Positions 36,893-44,144 of a stretch of 64,000 nt of DNA are shown piece after piece (the stretch's first letter is position 1; the number at the start of each line of letters is the position of its first letter). The stretch covers positions 2,300,001 to 2,364,000 of the forward strand of contig NC_014664.1 in NCBI RefSeq assembly GCF_000166055.1. Direction: 5' to 3'. Position numbers and translations under genes: made by a program. The stretch comes from Rhodomicrobium vannielii ATCC 17100 (lineage in GTDB: Bacteria; Pseudomonadota; Alphaproteobacteria; Rhizobiales; Rhodomicrobiaceae). The notes beneath the pieces were generated by a model, which did no database searches, had not been told where the DNA came from, and saw nothing but the letters and a program-made list of their open reading frames with translations.

Positions 36893-38275
36893 ATGGGCAC
36901 ATCGAAATTCGTGCGGCTGGCGTGTATCAGCGCGGCCGCGTTATTGGCTGGGGCCGCGCTGACGGACGATGCGAACGCCGGTTCGTTCGGTGTGCGCGAG
37001 CAGTCCGCCTATTTCCAGGGCATGTCGTTCGCCGGTACGGCGGCGGGCGGTGACATCAGCTCGATGTTCTGGAACTCGGCCGCGACGGCGACGCTCCCCG
37101 GCTTCAACACGTCGAGCAACGCGACCATCGCTTTTGGCGATGCTGATCTGACGGCGACGGGCGGCTCACTTTATGGTCTCGTCCCCGACCACGCAGCGAA
37201 TAATGGAACGGACGCATTGATTCCAGCGTCTTACGCCTCGTACCAACTGAGTGACCGCCTTTGGGCCGGTCTTGCGATGAACGCCCCCTTCGGCTTCATC
37301 ACAAAGCCGGACAGCTACTGGTCCGGCTCAGGTGTGGCAGAGACATCAAAAATTTTTTCGCTGAATCTTAACCCGACGCTGGCTTACAAAATTACGCCCA
37401 CGCTCACCGTCGGTGCAGGCGCGCAAGTCGAGTACTTCAAGATTCGGCTGACAAAGGACGCGGTAAGCGCAAACCTTGGACAGCAGTTAGGGGAACAAGC
37501 CATTACTCCTTGGAGGAGCTACGAGGCTGACGACTGGGGAATCGGCGCCACAGCCGGCATTCTGTGGCAGCCGACCTCGCGGACATCAATCGGCCTGGGA
37601 TATCGTTCGGCGGTATCGCTCGAGGTTGAGGGCTCTTACAAGACGTCAGCTTATCGCGAACCGACCCTCGGCTACGCGCCGGTCGACTCCGTTCGAGCCA
37701 CAGCAACCGGCAAACTCACCCTTCCGGATGAAGTTACGTTCTCGATCCGGCAGGGATTGACAGATCGTCTGACCATGCTCGGTACCGTCGAATGGCAGGG
37801 TTGGAGTCGTATCGACAACGTCGCTGCGGTAAGTAGCGGTTGCGCCAATAACGTCTGCGAAACGCTCAATTTAAACTACCAAGACGGCTGGAAATACGCG
37901 CTTGGCTTTGAGTATCTCTACAGCCCAACGCTCACGCTTCGCACCGGCGCGAGCTACGAAGTTTCGCCGATCGACGACAAGAATCGCAACATACTGATTC
38001 CGGACTCAGACCGCATCGGTGTCAGCGTCGGCGCAACCTACAAATATTCCGACAGAATTACTGTCGACTTTGCCTATTCGCATCTGTTCTTTGACGAGGG
38101 AACTTTCTGCATAGCAAATCCGAAACTCAACGGTAACACGTCTCACTGCAGTGATGCGACAATTGCTCAGGCCAAATCCTTGATAGGCACCACCGACGTC
38201 GCAGTCGACCTCGTCTCGGTCGGCCTGAAATACAAATGGAGCGATCCGGTCCCCGCTCTCGAACCCTACAAGTAA
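36893..38275 (+). CDS. FadL/TodX-type outer-membrane protein, copy 2
   Basis: The 460-residue precursor is a paralogue of the gene at 35253: both share the hatch (FAGTAAGGDISSMFWNSAAT), the barrel segment NAPFGFITKPDSYWSG, the YRSAVSLEVEGSY strand and the C-terminal sequence ending PALEPYK. The signal peptide ends near DDANA. It is a hydrophobic-substrate porin. Between about 37200 and 38200 the DNA has visibly more A/T and more rare codons than its neighbours (for example an AAAATTTTTT run), unlike copy 1. GGGAGGGGA precedes the ATG closely. A strong terminator follows. Confidence 0.88.
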   Translation: MGTSKFVRLACISAAALLAGAALTDDANAGSFGVREQSAYFQGMSFAGTAAGGDISSMFWNSAATATLPGFNTSSNATIAFGDADLTATGGSLYGLVPDHAANNGTDALIPASYASYQLSDRLWAGLAMNAPFGFITKPDSYWSGSGVAETSKIFSLNLNPTLAYKITPTLTVGAGAQVEYFKIRLTKDAVSANLGQQLGEQAITPWRSYEADDWGIGATAGILWQPTSRTSIGLGYRSAVSLEVEGSYKTSAYREPTLGYAPVDSVRATATGKLTLPDEVTFSIRQGLTDRLTMLGTVEWQGWSRIDNVAAVSSGCANNVCETLNLNYQDGWKYALGFEYLYSPTLTLRTGASYEVSPIDDKNRNILIPDSDRIGVSVGATYKYSDRITVDFAYSHLFFDEGTFCIANPKLNGNTSHCSDATIAQAKSLIGTTDVAVDLVSVGLKYKWSDPVPALEPYK

Positions 38276-38293
38276 GCGGAACCGGAACGCGAC

Positions 38294-38326
38294 AAAGGGG
38301 GTCAGCGCGAGCTGGCCCTTTTTTTG
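38294..38326 (+). terminator. Rho-independent terminator after the second FadL-like gene
   Basis: AAAGGGGGTCAGC-GCGA-GCTGGCCCTT forms a GC-rich stem (with one G-T pair and a bulge) directly followed by TTTTTTTG on the plus strand, 18 bp past the stop codon. Confidence 0.88.
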
Positions 38327-38829
38327 TTTAGGCCGTGCCCCCTCCATCTTTTGCACGCGATGGCATATAGAGAGAGCTCTCGCGCGCGGAAAGCGAGAGA
38401 CGCGACGAAACTATCGGCCCTCGTCTCCGAACCTCTCGCCGCGCGCCGGACGAACGATCTGCAGCCGCTCACACAACAGAACGTGCCGAAATGTTGCCTC
38501 GCGCGGGAACGAAACCGGTGCAGCGCCGTGAAGCTCGCGCCTTCGACAGCGGAGCAATGCGGCTTGGAAACCGGGCGCAACCGTTGCGCCATCGAACCGC
38601 AGCCACCGTCCGTCGCGTTCGCCCTTGCCGCCGACACTTCTGCAACCGCGCTCCCGGCTTCGCCTCCGCTTCCACACGCACCCCGGCACCCACTCGCTGG
38701 CACACCAAGAGTGGCCAATATCTCGACAGGATGCATTTTTTTAATCGCGGGCTTCACCGCGGATCGGTTCACCTGCCGTTAACGCGCTTAAAATAATCGT
38801 ATTTCCTCTCCGGGGTAGATCGATGCGTT
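38327..38829. other. Non-coding stretch of about 500 bp
   Basis: Two overlapping open frames (one per strand, about 155 codons) cover most of this stretch but share no recognisable domain, lack ribosome binding sites and look like GC-driven artefacts. Short tracts such as GAGAGAGCTCTC near 38371 are present. The last 80 bp are AT-richer and may carry the promoter of the phosphoesterase gene. A regulatory RNA cannot be excluded. Confidence 0.5.
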
Positions 38830-39633
38830 TTGACGCGATATAAGACGAGCGTGAGATACCGCGCCATCTTTCTCTCGGACATGCACCTCGCCGCGCGAGC
38901 ATGCCGCTCCGAGGACTTATTGAGTTTTTTGAAGTCCCACGACGCCGCCGTGATCTTCCTCGTAGGGGATGTGATCGATTTTTGGCGGCTTCGGCGGGGA
39001 CCGAGTTGGCGTGCCTCGCAGACAGAGGTGATCCAGCAGTTTCTGGCCAAGGCGCAGGCCGGTACGCGCCTCGTCTACATCCCCGGCAATCATGACGAAG
39101 AACTGCGCATTCTCGCGGGCACGACGCTTGGCACGCTTGAGGTGCGCCTGCGCGCGATCCACGACACGGCGGACGGCCGTCGCTTCCTCGTCGTCCACGG
39201 CGATGAGTTCGACGATGTCGTGAACAAGGCGCGATGGCTCGCCGTGCTGGGCGACATCGCTTATGACGTTGCATCGGCTGTGAATGTCGGGGTCAACGTC
39301 GTGCGCCGCGCAATGGGCATGTCCTACTGGTCGCTGTCGGCGTGGCTGAAGTACCGCGCGAAGCGCATTTTCAACGGCAGCAAATTCGAGGGCCTGCTCA
39401 CGGCCGAAGCCCGCCGCGTCGGCGCAACCGGCGTGATCTGCGGCCACATCCATCATGCCTGCGTGCGCATCATCGATGGCGTACAGTACGTCAACACCGG
39501 CGATTGGGTGGACAGCGGAACCGCCGTCGTCGAGCATTTCGACGGGCGGCTCGAAATCGTCCGCTGGACGGATCAACTCCGCGCGATCGAATCGAAGCCG
39601 TCCAAAACGCCGGTCGCGCCCGTGACCTCGTAA
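38830..39633 (+). CDS. UDP-2,3-diacylglucosamine diphosphatase-like metallophosphoesterase
   Basis: The 267-residue calcineurin-fold protein has all metal motifs: FLSDMHLA (D-x-H), LVGDVIDFW (G-D-x-x-D), IPGNHDEE (G-N-H-D), VVHGDEFD and CGHIHHACV (G-H-x-H). The overall sequence and length are those of the LpxH-like family common in Hyphomicrobiales (lipid A precursor hydrolysis, or a related envelope phosphodiester). It partly overlaps the downstream glycosyltransferase (TAATG), a pairing conserved in the group. The longest start is a TTG at 38830; a GTG at 38851 (MRYRAIFLSDMHL) is equally possible, as neither has a good ribosome binding site. Confidence 0.85.
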   Translation: MTRYKTSVRYRAIFLSDMHLAARACRSEDLLSFLKSHDAAVIFLVGDVIDFWRLRRGPSWRASQTEVIQQFLAKAQAGTRLVYIPGNHDEELRILAGTTLGTLEVRLRAIHDTADGRRFLVVHGDEFDDVVNKARWLAVLGDIAYDVASAVNVGVNVVRRAMGMSYWSLSAWLKYRAKRIFNGSKFEGLLTAEARRVGATGVICGHIHHACVRIIDGVQYVNTGDWVDSGTAVVEHFDGRLEIVRWTDQLRAIESKPSKTPVAPVTS

Positions 39634-40682
39634 TGCGCATCCTGCTCGCAACAGACGCCTGGAAACCTCAGATCAACGGCGTCGTGAATACCTACCTGAA
39701 CCTGGAACGGGAATCCGCCGCCGAAGGCTTCGACCTGTCGTTCCTCACGCCAGATGGCTTCCGCACCCTTCCGCTGCCGACCTATGACGAAATCCGCCTC
39801 GCGCTGATCCGGCCAAGCGATGTCGCGGAGCGTGTGGAATACACGCGGCCCGACTTCATCCATATTGCGACGGAAGGGCCGATCGGACTTGCCACGCGTG
39901 CGTTTTGCCTGAAGGCAGGCCGCCCGTTCACGACGAGCTACCACACGCGCTTCCCCGAATATCTTGCGGCGCGCGCGCCCATACCGTTGTCTTGGGGTTA
40001 CGGCTTCGAGCGCTGGTTCCACAATGCGGGCGTAGGCGTGATGGCGGCTTCGCTATCGCTGTGTCAGGAACTGGCGGAGCACGGCATCCGGCGCGTAAAT
40101 CTGTGGTCGCGCGGGGTGGATCTCGACCTGTTCCGGCGGCGCGCGGTGGACCGCTTTCCAAATCTTCCGCGGCCGATCTTCCTCTATGCCGGTCGCGTGG
40201 CGGTCGAAAAGAACCTCGACGCCTTTCTCGGTCTCGACCTGCCGGGCACGAAAGTCATTGTTGGCAAAGGCCCGCAGCTCGACGAACTGCGCAACCGCTA
40301 CCCCGACGCGGTGTTCACCGGCGCCAAGTTCGGCGACGACCTCGCCGAGCATTATGCGAGCGCCGATGCGTTCGTTTTCCCGAGCCTCACCGATACTTTC
40401 GGCAATGTGCTCCTCGAAGCGATGGCGTGCGGCGTTCCGGTCGCGGCGTTCAACGTCACCGGCCCGAAAGACGTCGTGGATAACGGCCGCGTCGGCATCA
40501 TCGGCGACGATCTGCGCGAAGCTGCGCTTGGCGCGCTCAAGCTCGACCGCACCGCCTGTCGTGCCTATGCCGAGCGCTTCAGCTGGGCCGCGTGCGCCCG
40601 CCGCTTCCGGGATATCATTATCGAGGCGAACGGCCCGGAACCGGAAGTCTCGCGATTTGGTAACGAAAATAGCACAAATTGA
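39633..40682 (+). CDS. GT4-family glycosyltransferase
   Basis: The 349-residue protein begins MRILLATDAWKPQINGVVNT, the GT-B N-terminus typical of mannosyl/glucosyl transferases acting on lipids; it has TEGPIGLATRAFCL, SYHTRFPEYLAAR, and in the C-terminal domain FLYAGRVAVEKNLDAFLGLD, VGKGPQLDELR and the E-x7-E motif in FPSLTDTFGNVLLEAMACG. Similar proteins (Dgs/MgtA-like) glycosylate diacylglycerol or phosphatidylinositol-like lipids. Translation is coupled to the preceding phosphoesterase, whose stop shares one base with this ATG. The sugar and acceptor are not evident. Confidence 0.88.
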   Translation: MRILLATDAWKPQINGVVNTYLNLERESAAEGFDLSFLTPDGFRTLPLPTYDEIRLALIRPSDVAERVEYTRPDFIHIATEGPIGLATRAFCLKAGRPFTTSYHTRFPEYLAARAPIPLSWGYGFERWFHNAGVGVMAASLSLCQELAEHGIRRVNLWSRGVDLDLFRRRAVDRFPNLPRPIFLYAGRVAVEKNLDAFLGLDLPGTKVIVGKGPQLDELRNRYPDAVFTGAKFGDDLAEHYASADAFVFPSLTDTFGNVLLEAMACGVPVAAFNVTGPKDVVDNGRVGIIGDDLREAALGALKLDRTACRAYAERFSWAACARRFRDIIIEANGPEPEVSRFGNENSTN

Positions 40683-40719
40683 GCTATACTCGGAGACAAA
40701 CGACACGCGGGACGCTTCC

Positions 40720-41724
40720 ATGCAAACGCCGACGATTGACGACATTGTTGACGCGGACAAGCGCATCCGGCCTTACGCCGTCGAGACGCCGCTTCTCGAA
40801 TACGGCACGCTGAACGAAAAGCTCGGCGGACGCATCCTCTGCAAAGTGGAAGCGCTTCAGCGCACCGGAAGTTTCAAGTTTCGCGGCGCGTATAACCGCG
40901 TGTCGCGCGTCGACCGTCAGGCATACCCCGGCGGCGTCGTGGCCTGCTCGTCGGGTAATCACGCGCAGGGCGTGGCCGAAGCCGCCCGTCTGTGCGAAAT
41001 CGACGCCGCCATCGTGATGCCGTCCGACGCGCCGCAGATCAAGATCGCGCGCACGAGCGCCAGCGGTGCGGACATCATCTTTTACGATCGCGATACCGAA
41101 GACCGCGAGGCCATCGCCCGCGACCTTTGCGAAAAACTCAACGCGGATTTCATCGCGCCGTTCAACGATCCTTACGTGATCGCGGGGCAAGGCACCGTTG
41201 GGCTTGAGCTTGCGCGGCAGGCTGAAGCTTTGGGCGCGAAACTCGACGCTGTGCTTGCGCCCGCAAGCGGCGGCGGCCTCATTGCGGGCGTCGCGCTCGC
41301 CGTGAAGGATCGCGTGCCCGAAGCAGAGATCTATTCCGTGGAGCCGAAAGGCTTCGACGATTACGCGCGCTCGCTCGCGGTCGGCAAGCGCATGCGGAAT
41401 GAGCCCGGCGCGAAGTCCATTTGCGACGCGCTGCTCATGCCGGAGCCCGGCGAACTCACATTCGCGCTTAACAAGGATCGGCTCGCAGGTGGCCTCGCCG
41501 TCAGCGATGCGGACGTTCGACAGGCCGTGGCCTATGCCTGGCGCGACCTCAAACTCGTGCTGGAGCCGGGCGGCGCGGTGGCCCTCGCCGCGATCCTGTC
41601 CGGCGCGCTGGATGTGGAGGATCGGACCGTCGTCATCGTGCTGTCGGGGGGCAACGTGGACCCGCATTTGTTCGCCGAAATTATTTCAGATAATAAAGAA
41701 TTGGCCACGCCGCGCCACGAATAG
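40720..41724 (+). CDS. Threonine/serine ammonia-lyase (PLP-dependent)
   Basis: The 334-residue fold-type II PLP enzyme has the lysine in TGSFKFRGAYN (K53), SSGNHAQG (77-84), and the phosphate cradle ASGGGLIAGVAL. It deaminates threonine (and serine) to 2-oxo acids. At 334 residues it lacks the C-terminal ACT domains of biosynthetic IlvA, so it is the short catabolic TdcB-like type; serine racemase or another beta-eliminase is possible. The ATG at 40720 lies 37 bp after the glycosyltransferase stop. A longer open frame upstream is a shadow of that gene. Confidence 0.85.
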   Translation: MQTPTIDDIVDADKRIRPYAVETPLLEYGTLNEKLGGRILCKVEALQRTGSFKFRGAYNRVSRVDRQAYPGGVVACSSGNHAQGVAEAARLCEIDAAIVMPSDAPQIKIARTSASGADIIFYDRDTEDREAIARDLCEKLNADFIAPFNDPYVIAGQGTVGLELARQAEALGAKLDAVLAPASGGGLIAGVALAVKDRVPEAEIYSVEPKGFDDYARSLAVGKRMRNEPGAKSICDALLMPEPGELTFALNKDRLAGGLAVSDADVRQAVAYAWRDLKLVLEPGGAVALAAILSGALDVEDRTVVIVLSGGNVDPHLFAEIISDNKELATPRHE

Positions 41725-41752
41725 GTAAAACTGCGGCTGTATCATTCGCCAC

Positions 41753-42670
41753 ATGATTACACGCCGCGGCTTTCTAACCCTTGGTGCAGCGACCGTCGGC
41801 TCCGGCCTCATCGGCGCGACGAACGCGTTTGCCATGGAGCCGCGCTATCGGCTCGCCGTGACCGGCTGGGATGTCGAACACTCGTCTTGGCCCGCTTCAG
41901 CGGCACCGCTCCGCATCGGTGTCATGACCGACATTCATGCTGTCGAACCGTGGATGCCCGCGCACCGCATCGGCGACATAGCCGCCCGGCTTGCCGCGAT
42001 GAAGCCGGACATGATCGTGCTGCTGGGCGATTACGTGAACGCGCTGCGCCCGCGCTTCGTGTCGCGGCCGGTTCCCGTCAAGGAATGGGTTGCAGCGCTT
42101 GGGGAGCTTTCCGCGCCGCTCGGCGTGCATGCGGTGCTCGGAAATCATGACTGGCTCTCCGGCGAAGCGTCGGCGATCCGGCGTGCGTTCGAAAAGGCAG
42201 GGATCGACCTTCTCGAAAACCGCGCGGTGAAGCTGTCGCATCGCAACACATCATTCTGGCTGGCTGGCGTTGCCGATCAAATGGTCTCGCCGACGAACGG
42301 CATCCGGGACCTCGAAGCCGCGCTCGATGCCGTCACCGGCGACGACCCGCTCATTCTCCTGACGCATGAACCCGACATTTTCCGCGTTACCCCGAAGCGC
42401 GTCGCGCTGACGCTCGCCGGGCACACGCACGGCGGACAGGTCTATATTCCGTTCGTCGGGCGCCCCGGTCTGCCGGCGCAATACAGCGGCAAAAATGCGG
42501 ATCTGGCCTATGGTCATATCGAGCAAGGCAGCCGCCACATGGTGGTGTCGAGCGGCCTCGGTCTCTCCGGCTTGCCCGTGCGCTTCCTCGTGCCGCCGGA
42601 AATAGTGATGGTGACGCTTCGCGGCTTGGGAACTTCTGGCCTCAATCTTCCTTTAACAAGCGAAGCGTAA
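41753..42670 (+). CDS. Tat-exported YaeI-like metallophosphoesterase
   Basis: The 305-residue protein opens with MITRRGFLTLGAATVGSGLI, a twin-arginine signal (R-R-G-F-L), so it is exported folded. The phosphoesterase motifs are MTDIHA (D-x-H), LLGDYVN, LGNHDWLSG, THEPDIF and LAGHTHGGQV. Members of this family hydrolyse phosphodiesters such as UDP-diacylglucosamine-like or lipid headgroup substrates at the membrane; the substrate here is unknown. It sits between a threonine dehydratase and an L,D-transpeptidase on the same strand, with only 28 bp before it. Confidence 0.82.
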   Translation: MITRRGFLTLGAATVGSGLIGATNAFAMEPRYRLAVTGWDVEHSSWPASAAPLRIGVMTDIHAVEPWMPAHRIGDIAARLAAMKPDMIVLLGDYVNALRPRFVSRPVPVKEWVAALGELSAPLGVHAVLGNHDWLSGEASAIRRAFEKAGIDLLENRAVKLSHRNTSFWLAGVADQMVSPTNGIRDLEAALDAVTGDDPLILLTHEPDIFRVTPKRVALTLAGHTHGGQVYIPFVGRPGLPAQYSGKNADLAYGHIEQGSRHMVVSSGLGLSGLPVRFLVPPEIVMVTLRGLGTSGLNLPLTSEA

Positions 42671-42815
42671 ACTCTGGCATTAAGGCAAGATGCGTGTTCC
42701 GGCTGGACGTGCATCGAAGCTTTGAAGCGAGGGCGAAGAATCTGTCAGCTTCAATCTGAGGCGAAGCAGCTTACGCTACTTCGCGGGCACAGTATTCCGG
42801 TTGTGGGGCATCTCG

Positions 42816-43235
42816 ATGGGCAAGATTTCCGTCGCCGTTGCGAGCGTCTTCGCTTGCAGCGTATCTTTTTCTGTTGCGCAGGCCGATGTGGAAGTCCGCA
42901 TCAGCAAGTCGCGGCAGATGATGTATGTCTATCTCGACGGCGAACATTACTACTCATGGCCCGTCTCGACCGCGCGCGGCGGCTATAACACACCTAACGG
43001 CGTTTATCGCCCGCAGCGACTCGCCGTCTTCCATCGGTCGAGCAAGTACAACAATTCGCCGATGCCCTACTCGATCTTCTTCCACGGCGGATACGCGATC
43101 CACGGCTCATATGACATCGGCAATCTCGGACGCCCCGTCTCGCATGGCTGCATCCGTCTGCACCCGGAGGACGCGCGCGAGCTTTACGGCCTCGTCAGCG
43201 ACAGCGATTACACGCGCATCGTCGTGACTTATTAG
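42816..43235 (+). CDS. Small L,D-transpeptidase (YkuD family)
   Basis: The enzyme makes 3-3 cross-links or attaches proteins to peptidoglycan in the periplasm. The 139-residue protein is little more than a signal peptide (1-23) and the YkuD core: STARGGYNTPNGVYRP, IHGSYDIGNLGRPVSHGCIR with the catalytic His (about 110) and Cys112, and the following basic helix. There is no LysM or other binding domain. I chose the ATG at 42816 over a TTG at 42801. Confidence 0.92.
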   Translation: MGKISVAVASVFACSVSFSVAQADVEVRISKSRQMMYVYLDGEHYYSWPVSTARGGYNTPNGVYRPQRLAVFHRSSKYNNSPMPYSIFFHGGYAIHGSYDIGNLGRPVSHGCIRLHPEDARELYGLVSDSDYTRIVVTY

Positions 43236-43250
43236 GGGCGCTTCACGTTT

Positions 43251-43291
43251 TACAGCGTCGCGCCGCAAAGCATACGCGGCGCCACGCTGTA
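43251..43291. terminator. Long hairpin after the L,D-transpeptidase gene
   Basis: Two 16-base arms (43251-43266 and 43276-43291) pair with a single C-C mismatch around a 9-base loop; the outer parts read TACAGCGT and ACGCTGTA. It starts 16 bp past the stop codon. No T-run follows, so it is more likely a factor-dependent or mRNA-stabilising structure than a simple terminator. Confidence 0.6.
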
Positions 43292-43615
43292 GCGCACGAT
43301 TCGGCCAATCAAGGCACAGCCACCCTTCGCTCGCAAAATATTTTCCTCGAATTATGCCGCAGACACACGAGGCAGCATTATAATGCAAGCAGCTTATTTG
43401 CGTTAAATCGAGTCCTGAATTAATCCGAAATCGCACTTCGTTTTCGCAGCGAAGTTTTTCACAACATCACTCTTTACGAAAACAGCGCCTTGATTTGGCG
43501 CGCTCAAGCGGCTCACTTCCGTTAGCACACCGCTGATGTGAATATATTGCGTCTTATTCTAGCCAAAGATTTCAGGTAATCAGACAAACACTCAAGAAAT
43601 TCAGGGAAATTGAAC
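43292..43615 (+). other. Gap before a small secreted protein gene
   Basis: This 324-bp stretch is clearly AT-richer than the window, especially 43370-43610, and probably holds the promoter and leader of the gene at 43616. No open frame of note is present. Confidence 0.5.
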
Positions 43616-44059
43616 ATGAGACTTTTATCGGTCGCACGCGCCACGGCGATTGCGCTTGCTGCCTTCGTTAGCATGGCCTCAACGAGCTACGCCGACAGCG
43701 GAGCTGTAACGCTTACCATCTACAAGGCCGGCTGGATCATCGGTGGCTCCGGCGGCGGCGGCTCTCTCACCTTTCAGGGCAGGCACTATGCGCTCTCAAC
43801 CGGAGGGCTGGATTACGGCCTCGTTTTCGGCGGATCGAAAACCGTGCTGCACGGACGGGTGAGTAACATCCGGTCGCCGCGGGATATCGAGGGCGTCTAT
43901 GGTGCAGCGGGCGCGGGACTTGCGGTCGGTCGTGGCGCACGCGCGATCGTGTTGACCAACCAGAAAGGCGCGGTCCTGGAACTCAACGGCAGGCAGGTCG
44001 GGTTAATGGCTAACATAGACCTGAGTGGCCTCGCGATTACCATAGACAGACGAAGATAA
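43616..44059 (+). CDS. Small secreted glycine-rich protein, function unknown
   Basis: The 147-residue protein has a signal peptide (LLSVARATAIALAAFVSMAS, cleavage after SYA) and a glycine-rich mature part with the striking block AGWIIGGSGGGGSLTFQGRH and later SNIRSPRDIEGVYGAAGAGL. The pattern of short strands suggests a small beta barrel or lipid-binding fold in the periplasm. I recall conserved relatives in Hyphomicrobiales but no characterised member, so no function is given. AGGGA eight bases upstream supports the ATG at 43616. A symmetrical hairpin follows. Confidence 0.7.
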   Translation: MRLLSVARATAIALAAFVSMASTSYADSGAVTLTIYKAGWIIGGSGGGGSLTFQGRHYALSTGGLDYGLVFGGSKTVLHGRVSNIRSPRDIEGVYGAAGAGLAVGRGARAIVLTNQKGAVLELNGRQVGLMANIDLSGLAITIDRRR

Positions 44060-44066
44060 GGAAAAC

Positions 44067-44103
44067 AGCGTGAAACTCCCAAGCGGCGAGTTTCACGCTC
44101 TCT
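44067..44103. terminator. Bidirectional terminator between convergent genes
   Basis: AGCGTGAAACTC (44067-44078) and GAGTTTCACGCT (44088-44099) form a perfect 12-bp stem with a 9-base loop. On the plus strand CTCTTT follows; on the minus strand GTTTTCC follows, so it can end both the gene at 43616 and the large gene ending at 44145. Confidence 0.75.
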
Positions 44104-44144
44104 TTGGCGGGTAGCGCGCGGCGCGACCGTCGCGCGCGGCATCA

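Noticed and set aside
38302-38782. About 155-codon frames on both strands after the second FadL-like gene
   Set aside because: No homology, no ribosome binding site, and both strands equally open; described as a gap instead.
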